64,000 nt of DNA, from positions 6,076,001 to 6,140,000 of the forward strand of contig NZ_CP028158.1 in the NCBI RefSeq assembly GCF_003030345.1, written 5' to 3'. The DNA comes from Plantactinospora sp. BC1 (GTDB lineage: Bacteria; Actinomycetota; Actinomycetes; Mycobacteriales; Micromonosporaceae). Each line of letters begins with the position of its first letter. Position 1 is the stretch's first letter. The notes beneath the pieces were generated by a model, which was not told the DNA's origin, ran no database searches, and saw only the letters and a list, made by a program, of their open reading frames with translations. Shown piece after piece: positions 22,875-30,443 of the stretch. The position numbers and the translations under genes were made by a program.

Positions 22875-24325
22875 GTCGTCGCCGTACCGATGCCGGGCGC
22901 CCCGATGACAGGGGCGCCCGGCGCCTCTCCCACGACGTGCGTATCTGGGCACTACGCGTTCAGGAGGGAAAGCGCGGTAAGACCTACGCCGTTCGTTGGA
23001 CCGTCGCCGAGAAGGAGCATCACAAGACCTTCCGTACCCGGGCACTGGCGGATGGTTTCCGCGCGCAACTGCTGTCCGCGACGCAACGGGGAACACCGTT
23101 CGATGTCACCTCCGGGCTTCCGGAGACGATGCTGCGAGAGCAACAGAGCAAGCCGTGGTACGACCACGCCTGCCGGTACGTCGACATGAAATGGCCCGCT
23201 GCGGCGCCGAAGTCGCGTACCGGTGTCGCGGAGACGCTGACGACTGTCACGCCGGCCCTGCTCAGCACCGAACGCGGACGGCCGGACCATGACACGCTCC
23301 GGCAGGCGCTCTACGCATGGGCGTTCGTCGCGCCACGCAGGCAGGCTGGCGACCCGCCGCCGGAGTTCGCTGCCGCTATTCGATGGCTGGAGCGCAACAC
23401 GGTGGCCTTGGCCGACTTCGACGACCCAAGCACCGGCCCCGAACTGACCCGCCGTGCGCTTGACGCACTTGCCTTGCGGCTGGACGGACGACCGGCCGCA
23501 CCAAGGACGGTCGCCCGGAAACGAGCAGTCTTCTATAACGCCCTGGCGTACGCGGTAGAGCTTGGCATCCTGAGCGGCAATCCGATCGACCGGATCACCT
23601 GGAAAACACCGAAGACCGTGGAAACGGTCGATCGACGTCGGGCCGCGATCAACCCCGGGCAGGCACGGGCGCTACTTGCCGCAGTTCGCGAGCAGTCATC
23701 CATCGGGCGCCGCCTGGCCGCGTTCTTCGCCTGCATGTACTACGGCGCCGCCCGCCCCGGGGAGGCGTTGGAGATTCGGCGGGAGAACCTTGCCCGGCTG
23801 CCCGAAGAAGGCTGGGGCGAACTGTTGCTGACCAGCTCGGCCCCGCGCACCGGCACGGCGTGGACGGACAGCGGCCGGTCGCGGGAACGGCGCGGCCTGA
23901 AGCATCGAGCGGCACGGGACACGCGGCCAGTCCCGGCGCATCCGGAACTGGTGGCGTTCCTGCGGGAGCACCTGGAGGAGTTCGGCACGGCACCCGATGG
24001 TCGGCTGTTCGTCGGGCCGCGCGGCGGCACCATCGGCGAGTCGACCTACCTCACCGTCTGGCACAGGGCACGGGCAGCGGCTCTGACTCCGGCTGAGGCA
24101 GCCTCGCCGCTGGCCAGCGTGCCCTACGACCTACGGCATGCGGCGGTGTCGACCTGGCTCAACGGCGGGGTACCGGCCACCCAGGTAGCCGAGTGGGCGG
24201 GGCACAGCGTGGAGGTGCTGCTACGGACCTACGCGAAGTGCATCGTGGGGCAGGACGAGCTTGCCCGGCGCCGGATCGAGGAGGCGCTGAAACCGGACGA
24301 CGACCAGGACGAAGGCGCCGCCTGA
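22871..24325 (+). CDS. int: Tyrosine-recombinase integrase
   Basis: 484 residues from GTG 22871. N-terminal ~70: AP2-like arm-binding region (RWTVAEKEHHKTFRTRALAD). Core-binding helices ~90-230. Catalytic domain: first Arg in YYGAARPGEALEIRR (~295), YDLRHAAVS (~420; Tyr where the box II His usually stands), GHSVEVLLRTYAK with His ~446 and nucleophile Tyr ~454. It recombines attP with the tRNA-Tyr attB; the gene ends ~130 bp from the right att repeat, as expected, with two arm-like repeats in between. Confidence 0.94.
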   Translation: MSRRRTDAGRPDDRGARRLSHDVRIWALRVQEGKRGKTYAVRWTVAEKEHHKTFRTRALADGFRAQLLSATQRGTPFDVTSGLPETMLREQQSKPWYDHACRYVDMKWPAAAPKSRTGVAETLTTVTPALLSTERGRPDHDTLRQALYAWAFVAPRRQAGDPPPEFAAAIRWLERNTVALADFDDPSTGPELTRRALDALALRLDGRPAAPRTVARKRAVFYNALAYAVELGILSGNPIDRITWKTPKTVETVDRRRAAINPGQARALLAAVREQSSIGRRLAAFFACMYYGAARPGEALEIRRENLARLPEEGWGELLLTSSAPRTGTAWTDSGRSRERRGLKHRAARDTRPVPAHPELVAFLREHLEEFGTAPDGRLFVGPRGGTIGESTYLTVWHRARAAALTPAEAASPLASVPYDLRHAAVSTWLNGGVPATQVAEWAGHSVEVLLRTYAKCIVGQDELARRRIEEALKPDDDQDEGAA

Positions 24326-24363
24326 GCGCTCGGAAACTTCTCCGCGCATTCTCCGTGGACGCC

Positions 24364-24400
24364 CGTTGACGGCCAGACAGCGCCGTTGACGGCTGGACAG
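24364..24400. repeat. Tandem 17-bp repeats near attR, candidate integrase arm sites
   Basis: CGTTGACGGCCAGACAG (24364-24380) and CGTTGACGGCTGGACAG (24384-24400) differ at two positions and are 20 bp apart, i.e. about two helical turns. They lie between int and the att core, where arm-type Int/Xis sites are expected. Confidence 0.62.
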
Positions 24401-24405
24401 ACGGG

Positions 24406-24445
24406 AACAGCCCTTGACCGGCGTTTTGGCTGGTCAAGGGCTGTT
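24406..24445 (-). terminator. Element-borne hairpin after tRNA-Tyr
   Basis: Perfect 14-bp inverted repeat AACAGCCCTTGACC (24406-24419) / GGTCAAGGGCTGTT (24432-24445). It sits just beyond the tRNA 3' end and corresponds in position and core sequence (AGCCC..TGACC) to the host terminator at 8147-8189, so the element supplies its own replacement. The T-run on the minus strand is short, and it could serve int as well. Confidence 0.7.
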
Positions 24446-24453
24446 TTCGCACC

Positions 24454-24537
24454 TGGTGGCGGGTAGAGGATTCGAACCTCTGTAGCTTTCGCGACGGATT
24501 TACAGTCCGCTCCCATTGGCCGCTCGGGCAACCCGCC
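24454..24537 (-). tRNA. tRNA-Tyr (anticodon GTA)
   Basis: On the minus strand the gene starts GGCGGGTTGCCCGAG at 24537; the anticodon GTA is at 24503-24501 in CTGTAAA; a long variable arm (CGCGAAAGCTACAG region), the T arm GGTTCGAATCC, and acceptor ACCCGCC pair with the 5' GGCGGGT. Discriminator A is at 24457 and CCA is encoded at 24456-24454. The 3' 51 bp are the attachment site, so the mature tRNA is a host/element hybrid. Confidence 0.95.
24456..24506 (-). repeat. attR: 51-bp repeat within tRNA-Tyr
   Basis: Identical to 8198-8248. It covers the tRNA from the last base pair before the anticodon loop to the 3' end, so integration regenerates a full gene with an element-derived 3' half. Confidence 0.93.
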
Positions 24538-24683
24538 AGGGCGTGCCGCCACGCGGAACGCGGCAGCGGAAGCAAGGATAGCGGTTGCATCGGGCCGCCG
24601 CGCAAGCGGGTACCGTCGGCATGTCGCACCACCGCCGGGCCGGCCCGGCGCACCTTCATGTCGTCCACAGCAGGAGCGGAATC

Positions 24684-25178
24684 ATGGCAGCCAACCCGTC
24701 GTTCGACATCGTCAGCAAGGTCGACCGGCAGGAGATCGACAACGCCCTCCGGCAGACCGAGAAGGAGCTTTCCACCCGCTTCGACTTCCGGGGTACCGGG
24801 GCCGACATCTCGTGGTCGGGCGAGGAGGGGGTCAGCCTCCAGGCCGAGACGGAGGAGCGGGTCAAGGCGGCCCTGGAGGTCTTCAAGGAGAAGCTGGTCA
24901 AGCGGAACATCTCGCTGAAGTCCCTGGACGCCGGCGAGGCGCGCCCCTCGGGCAAGGTCCACAAGATCGACTGCAAGATCATCCAGGGCATCGACTCGGA
25001 CAAGGCCAAGGCGATCAGCAAGAAGATCCGCGACGAGGGGCCGAAGGGCGTGCAGGCGCAGATCCAGGGCGACCAGCTCCGGGTGACCGGCAAGAAGAAG
25101 GACGACCTGCAGACCGTGATCTCCCTGCTCAAGAGCGAGGACTTCGGCGTCGCCCTACAGTTCACCAACTACCGCTGA
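24684..25178 (+). CDS. YajQ-family (DUF520) nucleotide-binding protein
   Basis: 164 residues from ATG 24684; CAGGAG at 24671-24676. Intact family signature: [37 protein letters not shown], then the second half [18 protein letters not shown] and [20 protein letters not shown], ending [11 protein letters not shown]. YajQ consists of two ferredoxin-like domains; members bind c-di-GMP or nucleic acid, and one Xanthomonas member is a c-di-GMP-responsive transcription co-regulator. Full length. Host gene just right of the tRNA. Confidence 0.94.
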   Translation: MAANPSFDIVSKVDRQEIDNALRQTEKELSTRFDFRGTGADISWSGEEGVSLQAETEERVKAALEVFKEKLVKRNISLKSLDAGEARPSGKVHKIDCKIIQGIDSDKAKAISKKIRDEGPKGVQAQIQGDQLRVTGKKKDDLQTVISLLKSEDFGVALQFTNYR

Positions 25179-25240
25179 GACCGGCCACTCCCGAGCCGCT
25201 GACCAGGGCAGGGAGTGCACCCTCTCGCGACCGGCATGAC

Positions 25241-25280
25241 GCGGCCCCGACCACACCTGCTACGCGATGGCCGGGGCCGC
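25241..25280 (+). terminator. Hairpin after yajQ
   Basis: GCGGCCCCG (25241-25249) / CGGGGCCGC (25272-25280), 9-bp perfect stem with a 22-nt loop followed by TTCG. Probable weak terminator, 62 bp after the YajQ stop. The remaining gap to 25368 shows nothing else. Confidence 0.5.
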
Positions 25281-25368
25281 TTCGTCGTCGGTAACCTCCC
25301 GACCGTTCTCCACACTTCAGCACACCACCAGAGGCAACCCAAACACGCCAAAAGGCTCTAACGGGGTG

Positions 25369-25569
25369 TTACCCGACGTCGGGCAGCAGCATGGCTACCT
25401 GGGTGACCTTCGGGTCGTCGTGATCGCGATACTCCCCCGCGTACCACCGCCGGGTGAACTCTTCGAGATCTACCCCCAACAGGCGGACACACTCGGAGCG
25501 GACGTAGTCCTGCTCCTCCTCCTCGGACATCTCCACGACTTCGGGGTCGCGAGAATCGCTGAAAGTCAT
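25369..25569 (-). CDS. Small acidic hypothetical protein
   Basis: 66 residues from ATG 25569 (GTG 25572 is adjacent). GGGAGAGAGGG lies upstream. Very acidic: VVEMSEEEEQDYVRSECVRL and YAGEYRDHDDPKV. Its arrangement, ~70 nt downstream of three tightly linked small genes in the same direction, suggests the same transcript. Acidic helical proteins of this size are sometimes antitoxins or DNA mimics; no partner toxin is visible. Confidence 0.6.
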   Translation of the reverse strand: MTFSDSRDPEVVEMSEEEEQDYVRSECVRLLGVDLEEFTRRWYAGEYRDHDDPKVTQVAMLLPDVG

Positions 25570-25641
25570 CACGTCACTACCCTCTCTCCCGGCCGTCGTG
25601 CCAGCCAGAGCGAGGCGACGCCCTCGCCTCGGGTGCCAGGA

Positions 25642-25956
25642 CTACCCGAGTCGCAGGGGTAGCAGATCCTTGTCTCGTCGTCCCCTCCCTCGACCACCGC
25701 TCGATCTGACACGTGCAAGCTGCTGCCGCACGTCCACCACCGGGCGCAGCCCGGTCACCTGCACATAGACGTCACGCCGCTCCGTCGCCTCGCCGTTCCG
25801 GTCCAGGACGTAGCCGGTCAGCCAGCACCAGCCGTGGTACGTCGTTCGAGGATCGACCCGCACGACCCGCATCAGCAGCGCCCGATCCCCCGCGAACTGG
25901 ACCGAGGCCCGGCCGTCGATCCTGACCAGGTGTCCCGCATGCGGCAGTGCCGTCAT
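25642..25956 (-). CDS. Hypothetical protein
   Basis: 104 residues; ATG 25956 overlaps the upstream stop (ATGA). Beta-rich: HLVRIDGRASVQFAGDRALL, MRVVRVDPRTTYHGWCWLTG, RRDVYVQVTGLRPV; the C-terminus is basic (GRGRGRRDKDLLPLRLG). Part of a three-gene cassette of small proteins downstream of an XRE/TPR regulator gene. This type of cassette recurs in Micromonosporaceae but its role is unknown. Confidence 0.65.
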   Translation of the reverse strand: MTALPHAGHLVRIDGRASVQFAGDRALLMRVVRVDPRTTYHGWCWLTGYVLDRNGEATERRDVYVQVTGLRPVVDVRQQLARVRSSGGRGRGRRDKDLLPLRLG

Positions 25957-26210
25957 CGGTTCCAGCGCTCCAGGGCCGCGCGTACGTCGCCGGCCGTGAC
26001 CGCCGCCGGTAGCGTCCCGCCGAGCAGCACCCGGACGGCGTGCTCCCGGCGGTGAACCTCCGTCGCCCACGCCCAGAGCGGGCAGCCGTCCGGCCCGCAC
26101 CGGCCACACTCCCGCAAAGCATGGGTGCCGAGAACCAGGCGGGCGAGCGCGCAATCGACCGGTACCGGCCACTGGACCGTCACCCAGCGCCGCACCATCC
26201 GGATCAGCAC
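25953..26210 (-). CDS. Hypothetical protein with Cys-rich motif
   Basis: 85 residues from GTG 26210, overlapping the preceding gene's stop. MVRRWVTVQWPVPVDCALAR, then RECGRCGPDGCPLWAWATEV, a CxxCxxxxC arrangement that may bind zinc or iron, and LPAAVTAGDVRAALERW. Middle gene of the small-protein cassette. No family recognised. Confidence 0.65.
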   Translation of the reverse strand: MLIRMVRRWVTVQWPVPVDCALARLVLGTHALRECGRCGPDGCPLWAWATEVHRREHAVRVLLGGTLPAAVTAGDVRAALERWNR

Positions 26211-26380
26211 AGCCGGACCAGCCCGGACCACGTGCCGGCCGCGCCGGAGTCGACCCGGCGACGGACCGCCGCGAGCAGCACCATGCACCCGCCGCGGGGC
26301 GCACACTCCGCGCACCGGCCGCCGCCAGCGTGCGCCTGGAAGATCTGCTCGTCCGCCGGCTGTCGTTCCGAGTTGGTCAT
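26204..26380 (-). CDS. Small Cys-containing hypothetical protein
   Basis: 58 residues from ATG 26380, preceded by AAGGAGGTG, a near-perfect Shine-Dalgarno. NSERQPADEQIFQAHAGGGR then CAECAPRGGCMVLLAAVRRR: three Cys in a C-x-x-C-x(5)-C pattern. The stop overlaps the GTG of the next gene. First of the three-gene cassette. The 209 bp to the next gene upstream (26381-26589) hold its promoter but no other feature seen. Confidence 0.7.
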   Translation of the reverse strand: MTNSERQPADEQIFQAHAGGGRCAECAPRGGCMVLLAAVRRRVDSGAAGTWSGLVRLC

Positions 26381-26589
26381 CGTTCACACCTCCTTCGGCC
26401 GTGGCGCCCCGGATCCCCGATCACGGAGCGCCACTCTCCACCTGTGTCGGCTGCTGGCCGGGCCAACCAACTGAGAGGGCAAGCCCGACCGGCCGGACGC
26501 TCGGCTCGGACGGACGAAGGAACATCCATCCGAAGCGCGTCCGTGACAGGAACGCTACGGAGAGCAGTGACAGCGCGTATTACCGGCGG

Positions 26590-27771
26590 TTATGTCTGCA
26601 CCTCGATGCCGAAGCGGCGGGCCAGCACACGCAGATCGTCGGAGACGGACCGACGTTGTGCCCGGCGGACCATCGCCACCACAGAGTCGCGGGCGATCGG
26701 GTTCATCGCGAACGGTCCCGGCGCAGCGCGCTCAGCCCGGATGAACGCCACCAGGGCCTCCCGATCGGTACGCCCCGAGTCTGCCAGTGCCCGGCCGAGG
26801 TCCAACCAGTACGACTGGTGCCGGATCGACGCCCGCAACCTGTCGGGGCGTACCGTACGGGCCAGTTCGATGACCCGCCCGTGCTCGCCCGACTCGGCCG
26901 CGATCGACATCTGCCACAGCCCGATGTTGGTCGGGCCGAACCCGCATTCGTTGAAGCCCATGCCGTCGTCCGGGTCTCCGAGACCTGCCGCCTCCCGGTT
27001 GGCCTCGGCCAGGTGCGACCGGGCGTCGTCCTGCCGGCCGGCCACGGCCGACGTGAACGCGGCGGCCAGGTGGAGTTGCCCGAGAACCTGCCGGACGTCC
27101 CGGTCGGCAGCGGTCGCCTGGAGATTGCCCAGGGCGCGGTCGGCCACCCGGGCAGCGAGTTCCGGCGCCTCCATCGGCAGGGACTGGGTGCAGGCGAAGC
27201 GGATCGCGCCGATCCAGGCCGGCGAATCGGTCTGCTGCGCCGCCGCGAGGGCGACCTTCGCCGCGACGAGCGCCAGGTGCCGATAGCCGATGTGCCGCAG
27301 ACACGTCGAAGTGTGGTACGCGACCCGCGCGAGCACCGTCCCGCCGTAGGCTGCGGCGTCCAGAAGCAGCGTCGGCAGCAGTGGTGCCATCGCAGCGTGG
27401 TCGGCGCGGAGTCGCAGGGCGGCGCTCTGCTCGATCGCGGCGGTCAGCTCGCCGATGCTGCGGCTGGGCGTACGCCGCTCGCCCTCCTCGATCTCGATCA
27501 GTGCCACCCAGATCGCCGGTACCGCGTCGGCAGCACCGGCCTTGGCCGGATCGGTCGGATCACCGGGCTGATCGAGCAGGTCGGCGACGGTGACCTTGAG
27601 GGCAGCGGCGATGCTGACCAGCGTGGAGCGCCGGTCGACGACCCTCCGCCCGGCTTCCACCTGCGAGATGTACGACTGCGAGACGCCGGCCAGCCCGGCC
27701 AGGACCGTCTGCGTCATGCCGCCACGCCGCAGGCGCCAGTAGCGGATGCGCGCACCGATGCCGTCAGCCAC
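26590..27771 (-). CDS. XRE-family regulator with TPR-like C-terminal domain
   Basis: 393 residues from GTG 27771. Residues 4-65 are a classic Cro/CI helix-turn-helix: GARIRYWRLRRGGMTQTVLA, GLAGVSQSYISQVEAGRRVV, STLVSIAAALKVTVADLL. The remaining ~320 residues are helical TPR-like repeats (LVAAKVALAAAQQTDSPAWI; HLAEANREAAGLGDPDDGMG). Common, often many-copied actinobacterial regulators; some control small downstream membrane or DUF proteins. Lies just upstream of the small-protein cassette and may regulate it. Confidence 0.85.
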   Translation of the reverse strand: MADGIGARIRYWRLRRGGMTQTVLAGLAGVSQSYISQVEAGRRVVDRRSTLVSIAAALKVTVADLLDQPGDPTDPAKAGAADAVPAIWVALIEIEEGERRTPSRSIGELTAAIEQSAALRLRADHAAMAPLLPTLLLDAAAYGGTVLARVAYHTSTCLRHIGYRHLALVAAKVALAAAQQTDSPAWIGAIRFACTQSLPMEAPELAARVADRALGNLQATAADRDVRQVLGQLHLAAAFTSAVAGRQDDARSHLAEANREAAGLGDPDDGMGFNECGFGPTNIGLWQMSIAAESGEHGRVIELARTVRPDRLRASIRHQSYWLDLGRALADSGRTDREALVAFIRAERAAPGPFAMNPIARDSVVAMVRRAQRRSVSDDLRVLARRFGIEVQT

Positions 27772-27901
27772 GTCGGTCTCCCAGGTCAGCTGGGTGGAAG
27801 TGGCCTCTGACCTCGGCCACCATTCCGGACGCTAGCACTCGGAGAGAGCCAGTTCGATGTTCGAACACCGTCACTTCGTGAACAGCACCGCCGACACTCG
27901 G

Positions 27902-29167
27902 CTACCCCTCGGTGGCGAGCGCCTGCTCCAGGCGTACCTCGGCTTGGGCCTCGGCGCGGGCGATCGAGCCGGTGGGTAGCGCCGCGACCACCGCGGCGGC
28001 CGCCACCGCCAGCCCGGCGAAGATGAAGGCCCACGGTACGCCGACCTGGTCGGCGAGTACCCCGGCCACCGCGCCGCCGGCAGCGCTGGCCCCGACCGCC
28101 ACGGTGACCACCCAGGTGTACGACTCGTTCAGCATGCTCACCGGGGAGATCCGGCCGACCATGGTGTTCTCCACGGTCAGCGCGGGAGCGATGGTGGCGC
28201 CGCCGAACACCAGTGCCACGCCGAGCGCGATCGGGCTGGGCATCACCGCGAAGACCACGAAGGTGGCGGCGAGCAGGCCGAGGAGTTGCCCGAACTGGCG
28301 GGCGGCGTTCCGGGCCGGCTTGCGGGTGCCGAACCAGAGGCCGCCGAGCGCGCTGCCCGTCCCCCACATCGCCAGCAGCACTCCGGCGACGCTCTCCGCG
28401 TTGGCCGGGTCGTGCGCGGAGGCGTACGCCGGCACGGCCACCCCGGCGGCGCCGAACGCGATGCCGAGGCCGGCGACGCAGAAGAGCAACGCCGGGAAGC
28501 CGCCGACCCGCAGCGGGCCGAGTCCCTTGGCGTGGCTGTCCCGGGGGTGTGGCCGCCAGCCGCGCATCACCCGGCCGAGCGCCACGATCATCGTGCCGAC
28601 CAGGGTCACCACGGCGGCTCCGAGCAGCGCTGCCGCCGCGTCGGCCAGCAGGACGAAGGCGGCGACCAGCAGCGGGCCGACCACGAAGACCACCTCGAAG
28701 AGGGTGGTCTCGGCGGCGAGCGCGGTGTTGCGCAGGGCGTACCGGCCGGAGGCGGGGTCGGTGAGGTCGTTCCAGGCGCCCCGGATCGCGGCGGTCAGCG
28801 GCGGGTACGTCGCGCCGGCCACCGCCGAGGCGGTGAAGATCACTGCGAGGGCGTCCGAGCCGGCGCGGCTGGCGAGCAGCAGCCCGACCAGCGCCACCGG
28901 GTGGGCGACGGCGGTGACCAGCAGTACGGGGCTCGGCCCGACCCGGTCGGCGATCCGGCCGGCGATCGGGCTGACCGCGGCACCGGCGAGCGCGTACACC
29001 CCGCCGGCAATGGCGGCCAGCGAGTACCGGTCGGTGACCTGCTCGACGACGAGCAGCAGCGCCAGCGGGGTCATGCCGATGCCGAGCCGGCCGACGATGC
29101 CGGCGATCAACAGCATCGGCGCGCCGGGAATGCGCCACACTCCCAGGTACTGCCGCAGCGCGGTCAC
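27902..29167 (-). CDS. MFS transporter
   Basis: 421 residues from GTG 29167. Twelve hydrophobic segments; MFS motif A-like loops between TM2 and TM3 ([18 protein letters not shown]) and in the second half ([16 protein letters not shown]). Pattern resembles drug-efflux-type DHA MFS proteins of actinobacteria. Inner membrane. Upstream are three TCRTCGCAGGTA repeats, perhaps an operator. No dedicated regulator gene is adjacent. Substrate unknown. Confidence 0.87.
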   Translation of the reverse strand: MTALRQYLGVWRIPGAPMLLIAGIVGRLGIGMTPLALLLVVEQVTDRYSLAAIAGGVYALAGAAVSPIAGRIADRVGPSPVLLVTAVAHPVALVGLLLASRAGSDALAVIFTASAVAGATYPPLTAAIRGAWNDLTDPASGRYALRNTALAAETTLFEVVFVVGPLLVAAFVLLADAAAALLGAAVVTLVGTMIVALGRVMRGWRPHPRDSHAKGLGPLRVGGFPALLFCVAGLGIAFGAAGVAVPAYASAHDPANAESVAGVLLAMWGTGSALGGLWFGTRKPARNAARQFGQLLGLLAATFVVFAVMPSPIALGVALVFGGATIAPALTVENTMVGRISPVSMLNESYTWVVTVAVGASAAGGAVAGVLADQVGVPWAFIFAGLAVAAAAVVAALPTGSIARAEAQAEVRLEQALATEG

Positions 29168-29186
29168 GGGTCAGAACCCCCTCGGG

Positions 29187-29232
29187 TCATCGCAGGTAGG
29201 TCGTCGCAGGTAGCGACCGGTCGTCGCAGGTA
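29187..29232. repeat. Three TC(A/G)TCGCAGGTA direct repeats upstream of MFS gene
   Basis: Copies at 29187-29198, 29201-29212 and 29221-29232, 20-65 bp upstream of the GTG start. Spacing is 14 and 20 bp. Position suits a repressor operator or a local duplication. Confidence 0.65.
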
Positions 29233-29340
29233 ACGACTGAAAGACGTTCCGACACTAACGCGGCCGACCCTCGCGATGAACCCGATTAGTGCGAAGTCAC
29301 GATCTTGTCCACATCCGTACCCGAGGCGAGGCACGACGAA

Positions 29341-29377
29341 CCGGCCCCGGCTCCCGTTTGCGGGGAGCCGGGGCCGG
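29341..29377 (-). terminator. Strong hairpin terminator after htpX
   Basis: Perfect 15-bp stem CCGGCCCCGGCTCCC (29341-29355) / GGGAGCCGGGGCCGG (29363-29377) with a 7-nt loop, 52 bp beyond the htpX stop. Confidence 0.78.
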
Positions 29378-29428
29378 TCGGCCACTGGCCTACGAGCCGG
29401 GAACCACTGGCCTGGCGGGCCGTGGACG

Positions 29429-30313
29429 TCAGCGCTGGTACTGGACCGGGCCGACGTTGGCGCCCGCCATCTGCTCCAGGCGGCGTACCCGCTCCTCCAT
29501 CTTCGGGTGCGTGGAGAAGAGGTTCGCCACGCCACCGCCCCGGAACGGGTTGTCGATCATCAGGTGGGCGGTGCTGGTCAGCCGGTTGTCGGCCGGCAGC
29601 GGCAGCGCCTTCGTACCAGCGTGGATCTTGCGGAGCGCGCTGGCCAGTGCCAGCGGGTCCCGGGTCAGCGCGGCACCCGAGGCGTCCGCCTGGAACTCCC
29701 GGTTACGGCTGATGGCGAGCTGGATCAGGGTGGCCGCGATCGGGCCGAGGATCAGCGTCAGCAGCAGTACGGCCGGGTTCGGCGAGTCCTCGTCGTCCCC
29801 GCCGCCCAGCGGGATGAACCAGGCGAGGTTGGCCAGCATGGTGATGATGCCGGCCAGGCCGGCGGCCACACTGGAGATCAGGATGTCCCGGTTGTAGACG
29901 TGGGACAGCTCGTGACCGATGACGCCCCGCAACTCCCGGTAGTCCAGGATCTGCGTGATGCCCTGGGTCACGGCGACCGCCGCGTTCTGCGGGTTACGCC
30001 CCGTCGCGAACGCGTTCGGCTGCATGGTGGGGCTGACGTACAACCGGGGCATCGGCTGCTTCGCCTCGGTCGCCAGCTCCCGGACCATCTGGTAGAGCGC
30101 CGGGAATTCGGCCTCGGTGACCGGTTGTGCCCGCATCGCACGCAACGCGAGCTTGTCCGACCAGAAGTAGCTGGCGGCGTTCATGCCCAGCGACACCAGT
30201 ACGGCGATCACCAGACCGCCGCTGCCGCCGAACCAGTAACCGACGCCGAGGATGAGAGCGGTGAGCAGGCCAAGAAGCGCGGCTGTCTTGAGCCGGTTGT
30301 GATGGCTATGCAC
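29429..30313 (-). CDS. htpX: Membrane zinc metalloprotease HtpX
   Basis: 294 residues from GTG 30313, with GGAG 6-9 nt upstream. Two N-terminal membrane helices ([35 protein letters not shown]), the zinc motif GHELSHVYN with the two His and catalytic Glu, two further helices, and the third-ligand Glu in [15 protein letters not shown]. The C-terminal [17 protein letters not shown] is family-specific. M48 peptidase that clears damaged membrane proteins. Full length. Confidence 0.95.
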   Translation of the reverse strand: MHSHHNRLKTAALLGLLTALILGVGYWFGGSGGLVIAVLVSLGMNAASYFWSDKLALRAMRAQPVTEAEFPALYQMVRELATEAKQPMPRLYVSPTMQPNAFATGRNPQNAAVAVTQGITQILDYRELRGVIGHELSHVYNRDILISSVAAGLAGIITMLANLAWFIPLGGGDDEDSPNPAVLLLTLILGPIAATLIQLAISRNREFQADASGAALTRDPLALASALRKIHAGTKALPLPADNRLTSTAHLMIDNPFRGGGVANLFSTHPKMEERVRRLEQMAGANVGPVQYQR

Positions 30314-30443
30314 GATAACTCCTTCGGTGCGCGGGCCGATGGACCCGCTGACCGGTCCAACACCCGAATACCCCCTCAACAATCCGGATATGACTGAGAG
30401 TTACCTGAGAAAGCGCCCCAACAGCCGCCCGGGGCGGCGAATC

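Larger units (their letters stand above)
8198..24506. mobile_element. Actinomycete integrative and conjugative element (AICE) in tRNA-Tyr
   Basis: About 16.3 kb bounded by identical 51-bp repeats (8198-8248 and 24456-24506). It contains the full AICE set: tyrosine integrase and Xis next to the right end, prim-pol and DUF3631 helicase for replication, a TraB/FtsK-type translocase for double-stranded DNA transfer, Spd-like and small conserved AICE proteins, and GntR/XRE regulators. Genes overlap by ATGA/GTGA in the replication-integration half. The left 3 kb is AT-richer cargo with ATA, TTA and AGA codons rarely used by the neighbours. All core genes look intact, so the element may be active. 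Confidence 0.93.
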
